A stretch of DNA of 64,000 bases from Aureimonas sp. AU22 (GCF_001463745.1 NZ_BBWJ01000040.1:1-64000); one strand, 5' to 3'; positions 7,922-17,392 are shown, counted from the stretch's first letter. A program made the numbers and translations. The notes: generated by a model not told the origin, from the sequence alone.

Positions 7922-9827
7922 AACGAACTTCTCGCAGGGCCTGACGATGCCCGATCAGTTGCCCGACTCCGACGTCTTCGATGCCATCGAGGACGCCCGC
8001 TGCGAGGCGGTCCGATACCTCAGCCCAGGTCTCTATGCGATGCACCGCGAGCTTCTCGCGGCATTCCCGAAGGAGGCCGTCGAGAAGATCTGCGGCGGGA
8101 CCCTGCCGCTCGTGATCGGCCTCCGGTCGGCGTTCCACGGTATCGACCTGATGACGGCGGCAAGGGCGACGATCGAGTTCATCGCAGCCGACCTTGCACC
8201 GAGGCAACCGCCGGTGATCGACATCATCGTCGAGGACAACGACGTCGCGACCGAGCGACAGCTCGTCAGGACGGGGCTTCTGGCCCGGCGATTGATCGTG
8301 TTGATCCGCGCGGATCCGCCTGTATCGGCCCACGATGCGCTTCTCGATGCTTGTGTCGACGTTCCGCCCGTCGGGGTCGCCGCCATTCGGGATACGCTGG
8401 AGCGCGAGTACGGCGAGGACACGGTACCGGACCTCGTCGGGTTGCCGTCCTCGATCGATTGCGACGTTCTCGATCTGGCGTGCACGAAGGCGGGAACGGT
8501 CGACGATGCGCTGAGGATCATCCAGTCGCTCGCGGCGACTTTGTCACGCAAGGCGATCGACCGCACCCCGCCCGTTCCCCTTCTGCAGGACATGCTCGGC
8601 TATGGCGAGGCGATGACGTGGGCGACTGACCTTCTGTCGGACATGGCCGCCTACCGCTCCGGCGAGATCGCCTGGGGCGACGTCTCTTCGCGGGCACTTC
8701 TGGTGGGACCACCCGGAACGGGCAAGACGTCGCTTGCCGCGTCCATTGCGAGGACCGGTGGCCTTGCCTTCTTCCCGACGTCGTATGCCTCCTGGCAGAG
8801 GTCGGGTGACGGCCATCTCGGCGATCTGCTGAAGGAGATGGTGGAGGTGTTCCGTCAGGCGGCGACGGCTGCGCCATCGCTTGTGTTCATCGACGAGATC
8901 GATTCGGTTCCCTCCAGATCCGCCTCCCGACGCTCGAGCGGATGGTGGCGCTCGGTCGTCAACGCTCTTCTGGAACGCCTCGACGGGGCGGAACGGCAGG
9001 CCGGCGTCGTGGTGATCGGAGCCTGCAACGACGACAGCAATCTCGACCCGGCCCTGATCCGGGCTGGACGCCTTGATCGCCGCCTTTTCATCGACCTTCC
9101 CGACGGGCGGACATTCGCAGGTATCCTGGCGTCGCATCTCGGCAGCACCGTTTCGCCGGACTCACTGACAGGCATCGCGTCGCAGATCGCCGGGTCGCTG
9201 TCGGGAGCCGATGCGGCGCGCATCGCCAGGGATGCCAGGAGGATCGCACGTAGGGCGGGACGAGCCGTGTGCCTCGCCGATGTGGAAGCCATCGCGCTCC
9301 CGGCGGAGACGAGATCCGCAGACGAGGTCTGGAGGATCGCCGTGCATGAGGCGGGCCATGCCGTCGTGGCACTGGCAAGCGGTGTCGTGCCGTCTCGAGC
9401 CACTCTTCTCGTCGGTGTCCGGTCGAGAGGAAGCGTCGTGATCGACGAGACGCACCGAAGCGAGACGTTGGCCGGGGATCTGGATACCGACGCGAGGATC
9501 GCGCTCGGCGGACGGGCGGCCGAAACGGTTCTTCTGGGTTCACCATCCACCGGGTCCGGCGGATCCGGGACGTCGGATCTGGCTCTAGCCACGGGTACCG
9601 TACGAGCCGGCCTGTCGCTGTTCGGGTTCGGCGACACTCTGGTACACGGGGCCGCCGTCGATCCCGCGGTCCTCGCCGCACGCCTCGGAGATCTGTTCGA
9701 CGAAGCCGTCGACATAGTCTCCCGGCATCGGACCGCGGTCGAAACACTGGCGCGACTGCTCGTCCATCGACGCACGCTGACCGGCATCGATCTGAGCCAG
9801 TTCGCTCAAGAGAACGGGCTCGACTAG
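7914..9827 (+). CDS. Soluble AAA+ ATPase fused to M41 (FtsH-like) metallopeptidase
   Basis: A 637-residue protein. Residues 1-230 form an unrecognised N-terminal domain in place of FtsH's membrane helices. The AAA+ module has Walker A GPPGTGKT (from about 265), Walker B FIDEID (about 325) and sensor/arginine-finger region ALIRAGRLDRR. The peptidase has zinc motif HEAGH (478-482) and a third ligand Asp at about 555 in GTSDLALAT, aligned with FtsH's downstream Asp. All catalytic residues appear present. It would be an ATP-dependent cytosolic protease or unfoldase. GGGGAG lies 7 bases before the chosen ATG. It is cargo of the Tn7-like element and a reasonable candidate for a defence or conflict function, which is untested. 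Confidence 0.85.
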   Translation: MGETNFSQGLTMPDQLPDSDVFDAIEDARCEAVRYLSPGLYAMHRELLAAFPKEAVEKICGGTLPLVIGLRSAFHGIDLMTAARATIEFIAADLAPRQPPVIDIIVEDNDVATERQLVRTGLLARRLIVLIRADPPVSAHDALLDACVDVPPVGVAAIRDTLEREYGEDTVPDLVGLPSSIDCDVLDLACTKAGTVDDALRIIQSLAATLSRKAIDRTPPVPLLQDMLGYGEAMTWATDLLSDMAAYRSGEIAWGDVSSRALLVGPPGTGKTSLAASIARTGGLAFFPTSYASWQRSGDGHLGDLLKEMVEVFRQAATAAPSLVFIDEIDSVPSRSASRRSSGWWRSVVNALLERLDGAERQAGVVVIGACNDDSNLDPALIRAGRLDRRLFIDLPDGRTFAGILASHLGSTVSPDSLTGIASQIAGSLSGADAARIARDARRIARRAGRAVCLADVEAIALPAETRSADEVWRIAVHEAGHAVVALASGVVPSRATLLVGVRSRGSVVIDETHRSETLAGDLDTDARIALGGRAAETVLLGSPSTGSGGSGTSDLALATGTVRAGLSLFGFGDTLVHGAAVDPAVLAARLGDLFDEAVDIVSRHRTAVETLARLLVHRRTLTGIDLSQFAQENGLD

Positions 9828-9961
9828 GCAACTCCGTGATTCGACGGATCCGTTGCTCGGCGCGGAGGCGCCTCCGCCTGCCGTGCGGCCTCGGTCCGCG
9901 ACACAGCCACCGCTCCGCTCCTCACCATTCCCCGAATATGATGCTTCCCGTGAGGTCCACG

Positions 9962-10819
9962 ATGTCCATCGACCCCTCAACGCCCGTTCCTCGGTTCACC
10001 CACGGTATGGGCAAGGGCCCCCGCCGCGACGAGGACGAGGCGAGCGCCATTCGCCTCGGCGAGACTGGGCTCTACCGCGTCCTGCGGAGGCTGCCGCCGC
10101 CTGTCTTCATCCACCCGCGGGTCGACGACTACAGCCCGGTCGTCCTGATCAGTTCGTCTCCCGTCGTCCCGCGAGGACGGGCCGGAACCGGCGTCGGCTC
10201 AGTTCTCCTCGCCACCTACGATCATCTGGGCGTGCACGCACCATTCGGACGCCTCAGGACGGACCCGTCGATTGGGTCGACCGTGGTCGACGGCCACGAC
10301 CTGACCTTGGCGTCCGTCCTGGAGAGCGTCCGACTGACGCTCTCCCACGATGCTTCCGACGGGCTGGCCTCCCTGCGCGCGGAGCATCCTGGCCTGCAGT
10401 CGGTTCCGCGTGTCGCCGTGGGTCACACCGTTCCATGGTCCACCTACGGGATCGACGGCACGGGGCTGGATTCGATCCTGGCGCATCACGGCCGATTCAC
10501 CGACACTTCGGATCCGGACGACGCCTGCATTGCGCTGCACGCCGTCCTGACCGAGGATTTCTGGGACGGGCATATGCGCGGGCCGTTTTCGCATGTGCTT
10601 GCGGCCGTTTCGTCACAGCGCGTCCGGGTCGAGATGACGGGTGCGACGTTCAGGATCCGGGATGCGCTCAAGGCCAGGGGCTGGAGGTTCAGCGACGGGA
10701 CCGGGTCGATTCCGAAGGGCTGGCATCTGACAGCCGCACGACCGGACGCGCAACGCGAGGTCCAGTGGGTCGAGCAGATGCTGGACGACGACGTGCGCGT
10801 GTCGATCCGGGAGACATAG
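9962..10819 (+). CDS. Degenerate DnaQ-like (DEDD exonuclease fold) cargo protein
   Basis: A 285-residue protein. Its second half follows the layout of PolIII-epsilon-like exonucleases: LSHDASDGLASLR in place of AHNAxFDR, then PWSTYGIDGTGLDSILAHHG, then SDPDDACIALHAVL in place of HRALDDCRALL. A C-terminal element, LKARGWRFSDG...KGWH, is typical of related stand-alone exonucleases. The first catalytic motif (normally DxETTG) reads LISSSPV, so nuclease activity is probably lost. The role may be nucleic-acid binding. ATG at 9962 has GAGG upstream; the frame is open from 9836. This family call is my own alignment by eye and is moderately secure. Confidence 0.55.
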   Translation: MSIDPSTPVPRFTHGMGKGPRRDEDEASAIRLGETGLYRVLRRLPPPVFIHPRVDDYSPVVLISSSPVVPRGRAGTGVGSVLLATYDHLGVHAPFGRLRTDPSIGSTVVDGHDLTLASVLESVRLTLSHDASDGLASLRAEHPGLQSVPRVAVGHTVPWSTYGIDGTGLDSILAHHGRFTDTSDPDDACIALHAVLTEDFWDGHMRGPFSHVLAAVSSQRVRVEMTGATFRIRDALKARGWRFSDGTGSIPKGWHLTAARPDAQREVQWVEQMLDDDVRVSIRET

Positions 10820-11366
10820 TACTGACACACCCGCTCAATCAGTCTACTGATTCTGTGTACGAATATTATCGCCGTGCGATGGCAGTTTCGACGTTGCGGT
10901 AGACCGCAATTCCACCGTCGCCAATCCGCCGCAAAGCGAATCGGTCAGCGCAACAAATCGAGTTTTGGGATATCTTTCAGGTACTTAGGTGCTCTGAAAA
11001 GTTATGGTAGCTGCGGTACCGGGGGGAGTCCACCGGCTTGCGGAAAGAAAAATCCGTGCCCTTTTCCGAGTCGTCGACGCATCGGATGGCGTCTGAACCG
11101 GAGGATACGATGCACTGATTACCAAAATGAAAAACGCCACTCCGTTAGCCGCGGAGTGGCGCTGATTTCAAACCGGACGGGCCAAGCCACGAAGCAACCC
11201 CGATCCGACTCACTTCACTGACAGACGAGCCGTCGCTCGCCTGAGCCCGTTGTCGCCGATCGCGTGTTTGCGGTCAAGCGTCGGCGGCCGGGGATCCGCG
11301 ACGCTCGCAGGAGCAACGCGCCATGACGAGCCCCCGACGCCTCCGGCCGGATCGTGAGATCCGCAC
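10820..11366. other. 547-bp noncoding interval before tnsA
   Basis: There is no convincing gene here; the short frames lack ribosome sites and family features. It holds the hairpin at 11135-11161 and presumably the tns promoter. The composition is lower in GC than the neighbours (many A/T runs near 10850-11050). A weak resemblance to a TnsB site (GGCAGTTT at 10881) is noted but not claimed. Confidence 0.5.
11135..11161 (-). terminator. Hairpin with T-tract on the minus strand
   Basis: CGCCACTCCG pairs with CGGAGTGGCG across a 7-base loop. Read on the minus strand it is followed by TTTTTCATTTT, a good intrinsic terminator. On the plus strand the tract after it is poor. It could shield the cargo genes from antisense transcription or act on a leftward transcript upstream of tnsA. 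Confidence 0.6.
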
Positions 11367-12218
11367 GTGAGCGAGAAGACCATCATCCAGCACCTGCACG
11401 AGCGCCGCCTCGGTATCAGCTCGTACGACCGGCCCATGCCGGAAACGCCGATCTACCTGGCGCCGGACATGAACATGCCCGGACGGTTCGTCGGCTCCGA
11501 CGGAACGCCGCTCGACCGCTTCCTGCCCGGAGAGCACGACCGCACGGCGGTCGTCTGGTTCCCCTGCGACAAGACCACTGCCTCGCGTATCCCGGAGCGG
11601 CGTACCAAGCGTTCGTTCCGCATCCGCATGAACGATGTCGCCTCGAACCGCGAGATGGTGACGGAGAGCACCCTGGAATTCGACTTTCTGCGCATCATGC
11701 GGGCCGAGAGTCGTGACGCCGTGATTCATGACCAGCCGCCGGCCAGACGTTTCATCGGGCCGGATGGCGCGAAGGGCTGGCACACGTTCGACTTCCTGAT
11801 CGAAGAGCCGAGCGGGTCGCGCCTCGCGTATGCGGTCCGACCGATGGCGAAGATCGACCAGAAGCTTCGGACGGCGCTTCGGTGCGTCGAGGAGCAGAGC
11901 CTGGCCGCCTTCGCCGACGCGATCATCCTCGTGACGGAGACCTTCGTCACGGCAGCTAGAACGTTCAACGCGAACGAAATCCTCGATGCCCGTGAGAACC
12001 GCAACGAGGCGGACGTCCGACGGGCGAGGTCGATCGTCGACCGCATCCGCGGCGGCGTGATGCTCGACGACCTCGTGCAGGCGATCGGCATCGGTCCGCG
12101 CGGACGAACCGCCCTTCTCTGCCTCGTCGACGACGGCGTCCTGGACTTCGTGCGCCGCGAGCGCCTGACGGCCGCGACGCTCCTGCGCCCGGCAAACCCC
12201 GCCCTCAAGCCCAACTGA
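11367..12218 (+). CDS. tnsA: TnsA-like transposon endonuclease
   Basis: A 283-residue TnsA homologue, which in Tn7 cuts the 5' strands at the element ends in complex with TnsB. The restriction-endonuclease-like core is visible: STLEFDFLRIM (Glu104 matching Tn7 Glu63), HTFDFLIEE (Asp142 matching Asp114), and YAVRPMAKID, where Tn7 has VKPAK. The catalytic Lys132 position is therefore Arg158, with Lys162 nearby. The C-terminal half (about 185-283) would be the TnsC-interacting domain. The start is GTG. The gene ends 17 bp before tnsB. If Arg cannot support cleavage, the element might transpose replicatively; see findings. Confidence 0.85.
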   Translation: MSEKTIIQHLHERRLGISSYDRPMPETPIYLAPDMNMPGRFVGSDGTPLDRFLPGEHDRTAVVWFPCDKTTASRIPERRTKRSFRIRMNDVASNREMVTESTLEFDFLRIMRAESRDAVIHDQPPARRFIGPDGAKGWHTFDFLIEEPSGSRLAYAVRPMAKIDQKLRTALRCVEEQSLAAFADAIILVTETFVTAARTFNANEILDARENRNEADVRRARSIVDRIRGGVMLDDLVQAIGIGPRGRTALLCLVDDGVLDFVRRERLTAATLLRPANPALKPN

Positions 12219-12235
12219 TCCAGAAGGAGCCCAGC

Positions 12236-14416
12236 ATGAACGCCCTGACGAAAATCGAGGAAGACGTTCCCATCTACGAAGTCGCCCCACGGAGCCGCTG
12301 GGTGACGGGCGGTGTCGAGTACATCTACGAAGAGCGTCTGCCCGGTGGTCACAAGGTCGCCCGCGTGGACGACATGAAGGTCAACGAGACCTTCACGCAC
12401 GTCCACCTTCACCACCTGATCCAGGCGAGCGAAATCGTCATCGACGAAGGCTTCTTCTCGTCCGTGAAGGCGAACCTGCGCCTCATGACCGGCAAGAAGA
12501 CCTTCTCGGATCTGACGCAGGCACAGGCCGTGAAGGTCATTTACAAAAAGGCGTGGTGCGACCGCTATCTGCGTCTCGAGGCGAGCGACAGGAGCGTCAA
12601 GAGATCCGACGCGAAGCTCGAGATCGCCATCAAGCGTATCTCGGAGGAGTTCAGGACCGAACGTAAAACGGCCGACGAGCGCCGTCGGGCCGAGAACGGC
12701 CTCAAGAAGAAGCGCGGTGGATCGAAGCAGGAAAGCGCGCCGACCGATCCTAGCGTGTGCCAGATTCGTAGGTGGGTCGCCCGGTACCAGAAGGGCGGTT
12801 ACCACGAGGATGCACTGATCGACCTCTACAATGGTCCCGGTCCGAAGCGCACGGTTCTCTGCGCGGAGGGATACGAACTGCATTCACGGTTCGCCGCAGG
12901 GTACGCCAGTTCGACTCGACCCTCGATGCGGCAGCAGTTCGATCTGCTCGAGATCGCCCTGAACGATGCCGATGCCAAGCGCGCCGAGACGGGCAAGCCC
13001 CCTCTCCGCCGTCTGAAGCGCAAGGCGTTCGAGGCGATGATCAACGCTCTCGACCCGTTCTTCGTGACGCTGGGCCGCGAAGGTCCTGACGCCGCCCTAC
13101 GCCTTCATGGCATCGTCAATCAGGGTCTCGACGTCGAGAAGCCGTTCGAGCGCCTGGAGATGGACGAGTGGAACGTTTCCTTGATGCGCATCCTCATCGA
13201 TGCCGGCGTCTGGGGCTTGCTCGAGGACTGGCAGCGCGAAGCCGTCGAACGTGCCCGTGTCTGGCTTTCGGTCGCGATCGACGCTCGCACGCGCATGATC
13301 GTGGCGATGCGCTTCCTGCCCGCCGCACCGTGCGTCGAGAGCGCCCTGTCGACGATCGAACTGGCGATGACCGACAAGTCCCGGATCGCAGTCCATGTCG
13401 GCGCCAGACGCACCTACCTTCATGCCAAGCCACGCTCCATCGTGATGGACAACGGCGTGAACTATGTGGCCGACGACGTCATACTTGCTCTGGTCCGCCT
13501 CAACATCAATCCGGTCCACCCGCCGGCGGGCCTGAAGGAAATGCGCGGAAGGGTCGAGCGCATCTTCGGCACCCTCAAGACGAAGATCGCGTCCTATTTC
13601 AGCGGGCAGACGTTCTCCAACGTGGTCGAGAAGGGCGCCTATGACGCCCAGGCCAATGCGATCGTAAACGTTGACGAGCTGAACCGCCTCTTCGTCGTCG
13701 GGGTGCTCGATCTCTACCACAACCATCCGCATGAGGGTCTGCAAGGCGAGACGCCGTATGACTGCATGCGCCGACTCAGCGGAGTGTACGGTCTCCCGCT
13801 GCCGCCCAACCGCGACGTCCTGCGCCACGTGATGGGTGTCTCCTGCCAACGCCGCATCGGGGCCGAGGGGATCCGCTTCCTCGGCATCCGCTACCAGTCG
13901 TCCGAACTCCAGCGCCTGCGTCGCCGGATGGGCCAGAGGCCCGTCGAGATCAGGATCGATCGTTTCGACCTGTCCAGCATCTCGGTCAGGCACGACACCG
14001 GTGGCTGGATCGTCTGCGATGCGCGCTTCGTCGGCCTTGAGAACGTCAGCATCTGGCAGTGGACGGAAGCCGTCCGCGACCTCCAGCACCGCAACGCCTC
14101 CGTGGCGGCGTTGTCCCGTCACCACGTTCTGTCCGCGGTGCGCACGTTGAGCGAAGCGGCGGCGGCAGCCGTCGAGCGGGCCGAGATCGCCAATCCCGTC
14201 CTCACCGCGACGGTGTTCGAACAGTTCGAACGGGCCCTCTTCAAGGGGTTCGAGTTCGTCGACGACGGCGCGTACGGAGACGATCTGCAGCTCCCCGCCG
14301 ATCTGGCGAGGCAGGTCGCCACGACGGACCTCGCCACTTCCGACACGCCAGAGCACGGTGAGGGCGACGAGCAGGACGACACGTTCGGCGATGCGACGGA
14401 CTGGGGTTCGGACTGA
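12236..14416 (+). CDS. tnsB: TnsB DDE transposase
   Basis: A 726-residue DDE recombinase that recognises the element ends and joins 3' ends to target DNA. The catalytic triad is visible as Asp310 (LEMDEWNVSL), Asp405 (IVMDNGVNY) and Glu441 (MRGRVERIFG), giving the family's D-x35-E spacing. The N-terminal 300 residues contain the basic, helix-rich DNA-binding region; the C-terminus after 560 has the beta-barrel and an acidic tail typical of TnsC contact. AAGGAG precedes the ATG. The stop overlaps tnsC by one base. The length and motifs indicate an intact enzyme. Confidence 0.95.
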   Translation: MNALTKIEEDVPIYEVAPRSRWVTGGVEYIYEERLPGGHKVARVDDMKVNETFTHVHLHHLIQASEIVIDEGFFSSVKANLRLMTGKKTFSDLTQAQAVKVIYKKAWCDRYLRLEASDRSVKRSDAKLEIAIKRISEEFRTERKTADERRRAENGLKKKRGGSKQESAPTDPSVCQIRRWVARYQKGGYHEDALIDLYNGPGPKRTVLCAEGYELHSRFAAGYASSTRPSMRQQFDLLEIALNDADAKRAETGKPPLRRLKRKAFEAMINALDPFFVTLGREGPDAALRLHGIVNQGLDVEKPFERLEMDEWNVSLMRILIDAGVWGLLEDWQREAVERARVWLSVAIDARTRMIVAMRFLPAAPCVESALSTIELAMTDKSRIAVHVGARRTYLHAKPRSIVMDNGVNYVADDVILALVRLNINPVHPPAGLKEMRGRVERIFGTLKTKIASYFSGQTFSNVVEKGAYDAQANAIVNVDELNRLFVVGVLDLYHNHPHEGLQGETPYDCMRRLSGVYGLPLPPNRDVLRHVMGVSCQRRIGAEGIRFLGIRYQSSELQRLRRRMGQRPVEIRIDRFDLSSISVRHDTGGWIVCDARFVGLENVSIWQWTEAVRDLQHRNASVAALSRHHVLSAVRTLSEAAAAAVERAEIANPVLTATVFEQFERALFKGFEFVDDGAYGDDLQLPADLARQVATTDLATSDTPEHGEGDEQDDTFGDATDWGSD

Positions 14417-15531
14417 TGACGGAGAACACCGACGAGGACGTCTTCCCTGGCGACATCCAGATCGTAGACGCCGACATCGCGGCCCGCATGGACGAAAGGT
14501 CCATGCGGGTCGCCACCCGTATGGCCAATATCCGGGCTCGACATCTGTCGACGAAGCGCGACCGGGACATCAAGACCGAGCTGACCCTTCTCGTGGCCAA
14601 TGCCACGGTCCGCACCAAGGGAGATACGGCAGGAGGCTGCCTTGCACTGATCGGTGGCACGGGGGCTGGCAAGTCATGCAGCATCGCGAAGGCGATAGCC
14701 GCCTGTCCCGAGTTTCTGCCACGTGTAACTGGAATGACCGAAACGGCCCCGATCCTTACCATCCTGGCGCCCCGTCCCTCCGATCTTCTTCAGATCGCGT
14801 ACGAGGGGCTCGAGAAACTGGGATACCCGCTCGAACGGGATCTGAAGCCACCGGCTGCCTGGAAGCTACTGCGCAGGCAACTGCGCGCCCGTCAGGTGCG
14901 CTTCCTGCATATCGACGAGGCCCAGCACATGCTGAACGTCGGTGATCCGGATTCGATGAAGGAACTGTCCGACGCCTTGAAGATGCTTCTGGAGGATCGT
15001 GACTGGCCGGTGAGTCTGATCCTGACGGGGATGCCGGAACTGGCGGATTTCCTTTCCATCTACCGACAGATCCAACGTCGGAGCAGGAAGATCATCCTGC
15101 ATGAACTGCGCTACCCCCAGGACGAGGAACTGATGTCCTGGATCGTCAGTACGATCGTCACTAAACACGCCAAGCTGAAGATCAACTTCGAATGGGGTGG
15201 CAACTTCCTGGCGCGGCTCCATCACGCGGCCAATCGACAGTTCGGAACTTTGACCCAGATCGTCCGGGCGTCCATCGAACGCGCGCTCGTGGAGAACCCC
15301 GAGGCCGTCACGGTCACCAAGGCGCACTTCATTCAGGCGTATGCGCTCTTCTCCGGATGCGCGCCGGAGCAGAACATCATATCGGCCCGCGACTGGGAGG
15401 CGATCGAGCCGCTCAACGCCCTCCTTCGCGAGGAAGAGGAGGCCTACACCCGTCTTCTTCAGACGCTCGCCGACAGGGAGAAGGAGCTACGTGCCCGCCG
15501 CAGACGCCGCAGGAAGAAGGACGAGAACTGA
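14416..15531 (+). CDS. tnsC: TnsC AAA+ transposition regulator
   Basis: A 371-residue AAA+ ATPase that links the target selector (TniQ/TnsD) to the TnsAB transposase and mediates target immunity. Walker A is GGTGAGKS (from about residue 80) and Walker B is FLHIDEAQ (Asp167-Glu168), the form usual for the TniB/TnsC family. The C-terminus is highly charged (KELRARRRRRRKK), suited to DNA or TnsA contact. It is coupled to tnsB (TGATG overlap) and to tniQ (TGATG), so the three proteins are made from one message. Confidence 0.93.
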   Translation: MTENTDEDVFPGDIQIVDADIAARMDERSMRVATRMANIRARHLSTKRDRDIKTELTLLVANATVRTKGDTAGGCLALIGGTGAGKSCSIAKAIAACPEFLPRVTGMTETAPILTILAPRPSDLLQIAYEGLEKLGYPLERDLKPPAAWKLLRRQLRARQVRFLHIDEAQHMLNVGDPDSMKELSDALKMLLEDRDWPVSLILTGMPELADFLSIYRQIQRRSRKIILHELRYPQDEELMSWIVSTIVTKHAKLKINFEWGGNFLARLHHAANRQFGTLTQIVRASIERALVENPEAVTVTKAHFIQAYALFSGCAPEQNIISARDWEAIEPLNALLREEEEAYTRLLQTLADREKELRARRRRRRKKDEN

Positions 15532-17357
15532 TGTTGAAGATCGTCGTACCGCTCAACGTCGGTGAAACCCCCGCCAGCCTGTGCTCACGCCTCGCGCAGG
15601 CGAACGGTCGCGAGCGCATGCTTGATTTCGCCCTCGACGTCGGTCTGGATCTGGCCGGCGTCGTGGCAGGTCAGCCGGAACCGCTGGACCGTCTGGCGGA
15701 CCTGTGCGGTTGCTGCCCGGATATGCTGCGCGAATGGGCCCCCATGACGGTCGATGGTGCCGCATACCTTCGGGGGGAGCAACTCGGGCGCCGGAAGCTT
15801 CGCCGGAACAGGGTATTCGCCTGCACCGCCTGCCTGCTTTGCGATCTCGAGAACGACGACATCGATCGTGAGGTACGCCCATGGGGCCGTGCGCTCTGGC
15901 AGGTTCGCTCGCTCCGTACCTGCCGCATACATCATCAGGAACTCAGGCAGGTCGCCCATACGACGGAAACGGGGTTCCATCATGACGTCGCCGCTCTCGT
16001 CGGTCCTGCGATTGCCGACCTCCCTGCCCTCCACGAGGCTTCGGAGCGACGCAGGCCTTCAAGGCTGGAAGATTACGTTCACGCGCGTCTGACCGCAGGT
16101 TCGGGAAGGAACGGATTTCTCGATGGATTGCCCCTCTATGCTGTGACGCGGACATGCGAGACCCTCGGCGCCGTTATCGAATACGGTCCGGAGAAAAGTG
16201 CCGAGGATCTCACGGAGCACGATCTCTGGATGGCTGGAGAGAGGGGCTTCAAGGCGATGTCGAAGGGGGAACCGGGCATCCGGTCCGCCCTTGATCGCCT
16301 TCAGTGCGCATTCCAGATCACCAGCGGAGACTGGGGGATCGCCAAGTTCTACGGCCGCTTCCACGACTGGCTGGCCCGAGATGAAGACCACGTCTACGAC
16401 CCGATCCGGGACATCGTCTTTCGCCACACCGTCGACACGTTGCCGGTCGGGCCGGGCGAGGTCGTTCTGAACCGGGAAGTGACCGAACGTCGGATGCACT
16501 CGATGCACTCGGCGTCGCGTGAATACGGCCTGCACCCGAAGCGTCTGCGCAAGATTCTGATCGCGGAAGGGATCCTGTCGCCGGAAGACGCGGGTAGGCA
16601 CTACGAGCGCATTCTCATACCTGTCGACCGCGTGGCAAAGCGCGCAGCCGAGTTGTCGGACGCGATGTCCCTGACCAGAGCACAATCGTATCTGAATTCC
16701 GGTGAGGTGCAGACGCGGCTGCTCTTCGAAGCAGGCATCATCCGACCCATCGTGCTTGGGGGAACGCTTGCGCACAGCTCCCACGGCTTCCTCAAGGACG
16801 ACCTTGATGCGTTTCTCTCGAAGCTGAGATCGTCCTGCCGTCCGGGCGTCCGAGGCGTTACCATCCCGCAGGCAGCGCGACGTGCCAAGTGCGCGAGCAT
16901 GTTCATCGTTGCCCTGCTTCTCGAAGGGCGTCTTAAGAAGGTGGGGCTCGACGATAAGGAGCACGGCTACCTGGCGGTTCTGGTCGATGTTGCCGAAGTG
17001 ATTTCCTTCCTCGAACGGGAAAATCCTGTCGGCCTCTCTCTGCAGATGGTCGAGAAGCGGATGCGGTGGTCGTTCGCGGTCGTGACGGGTTTGATCGATG
17101 GAGGCCACCTTCCATTTGCGGAGGTCCGCAATCCGGTGACTGGCCAGCGTCAACGGATCGTCCGAGAAACCGACCTGAAGGCTTTCGACAACACTTTCGT
17201 CAGCCTCCATTCGGCGGCATCCGAAAGAGGGACCCACTTCCGTAAGCTAAAGGCTGATTTGGCCGCGCGTGGCGTGATGCCGGATCCGGCGTTTGTCGGG
17301 GTTCCGGCAACATTCTTCAGGCGGTCGGGAATCGAGGAAGCGCTCCCCCGGAGTTAG
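15531..17357 (+). CDS. tniQ: TniQ/TnsD-type target-site selector
   Basis: A 608-residue TniQ-family protein. The N-terminal TniQ domain (about 1-170) begins PLNVGETPASLCSRLAQANG and contains zinc-ligand clusters CGCCPDML, CTACLLCD and CRIHH. The long C-terminal half contains helix-turn-helix-like segments (for example DAMSLTRAQSYLNSGEVQTR and VTIPQAARRAKCASMFIVAL), as in TnsD proteins that read a specific attachment site. The size is above Tn7 TnsD (508). The element's position suggests it recognises the 3' end of the metallophosphoesterase gene. The start was placed at the ATG overlapping the tnsC stop; the frame is open much further upstream. Confidence 0.88.
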   Translation: MLKIVVPLNVGETPASLCSRLAQANGRERMLDFALDVGLDLAGVVAGQPEPLDRLADLCGCCPDMLREWAPMTVDGAAYLRGEQLGRRKLRRNRVFACTACLLCDLENDDIDREVRPWGRALWQVRSLRTCRIHHQELRQVAHTTETGFHHDVAALVGPAIADLPALHEASERRRPSRLEDYVHARLTAGSGRNGFLDGLPLYAVTRTCETLGAVIEYGPEKSAEDLTEHDLWMAGERGFKAMSKGEPGIRSALDRLQCAFQITSGDWGIAKFYGRFHDWLARDEDHVYDPIRDIVFRHTVDTLPVGPGEVVLNREVTERRMHSMHSASREYGLHPKRLRKILIAEGILSPEDAGRHYERILIPVDRVAKRAAELSDAMSLTRAQSYLNSGEVQTRLLFEAGIIRPIVLGGTLAHSSHGFLKDDLDAFLSKLRSSCRPGVRGVTIPQAARRAKCASMFIVALLLEGRLKKVGLDDKEHGYLAVLVDVAEVISFLERENPVGLSLQMVEKRMRWSFAVVTGLIDGGHLPFAEVRNPVTGQRQRIVRETDLKAFDNTFVSLHSAASERGTHFRKLKADLAARGVMPDPAFVGVPATFFRRSGIEEALPRS

Positions 17358-17392
17358 GGCCGGCCAATCCAAACAGGTTTTGTCTGAACATG

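Noticed and set aside
10820-11366. Transposon end located directly before tnsA, leaving the AAA protease outside the element
   Set aside because: No convincing TnsB sites or terminal TGT with matching duplication were found there, whereas 6823 and 17564 give matching termini, sites and an exact 5-bp duplication.
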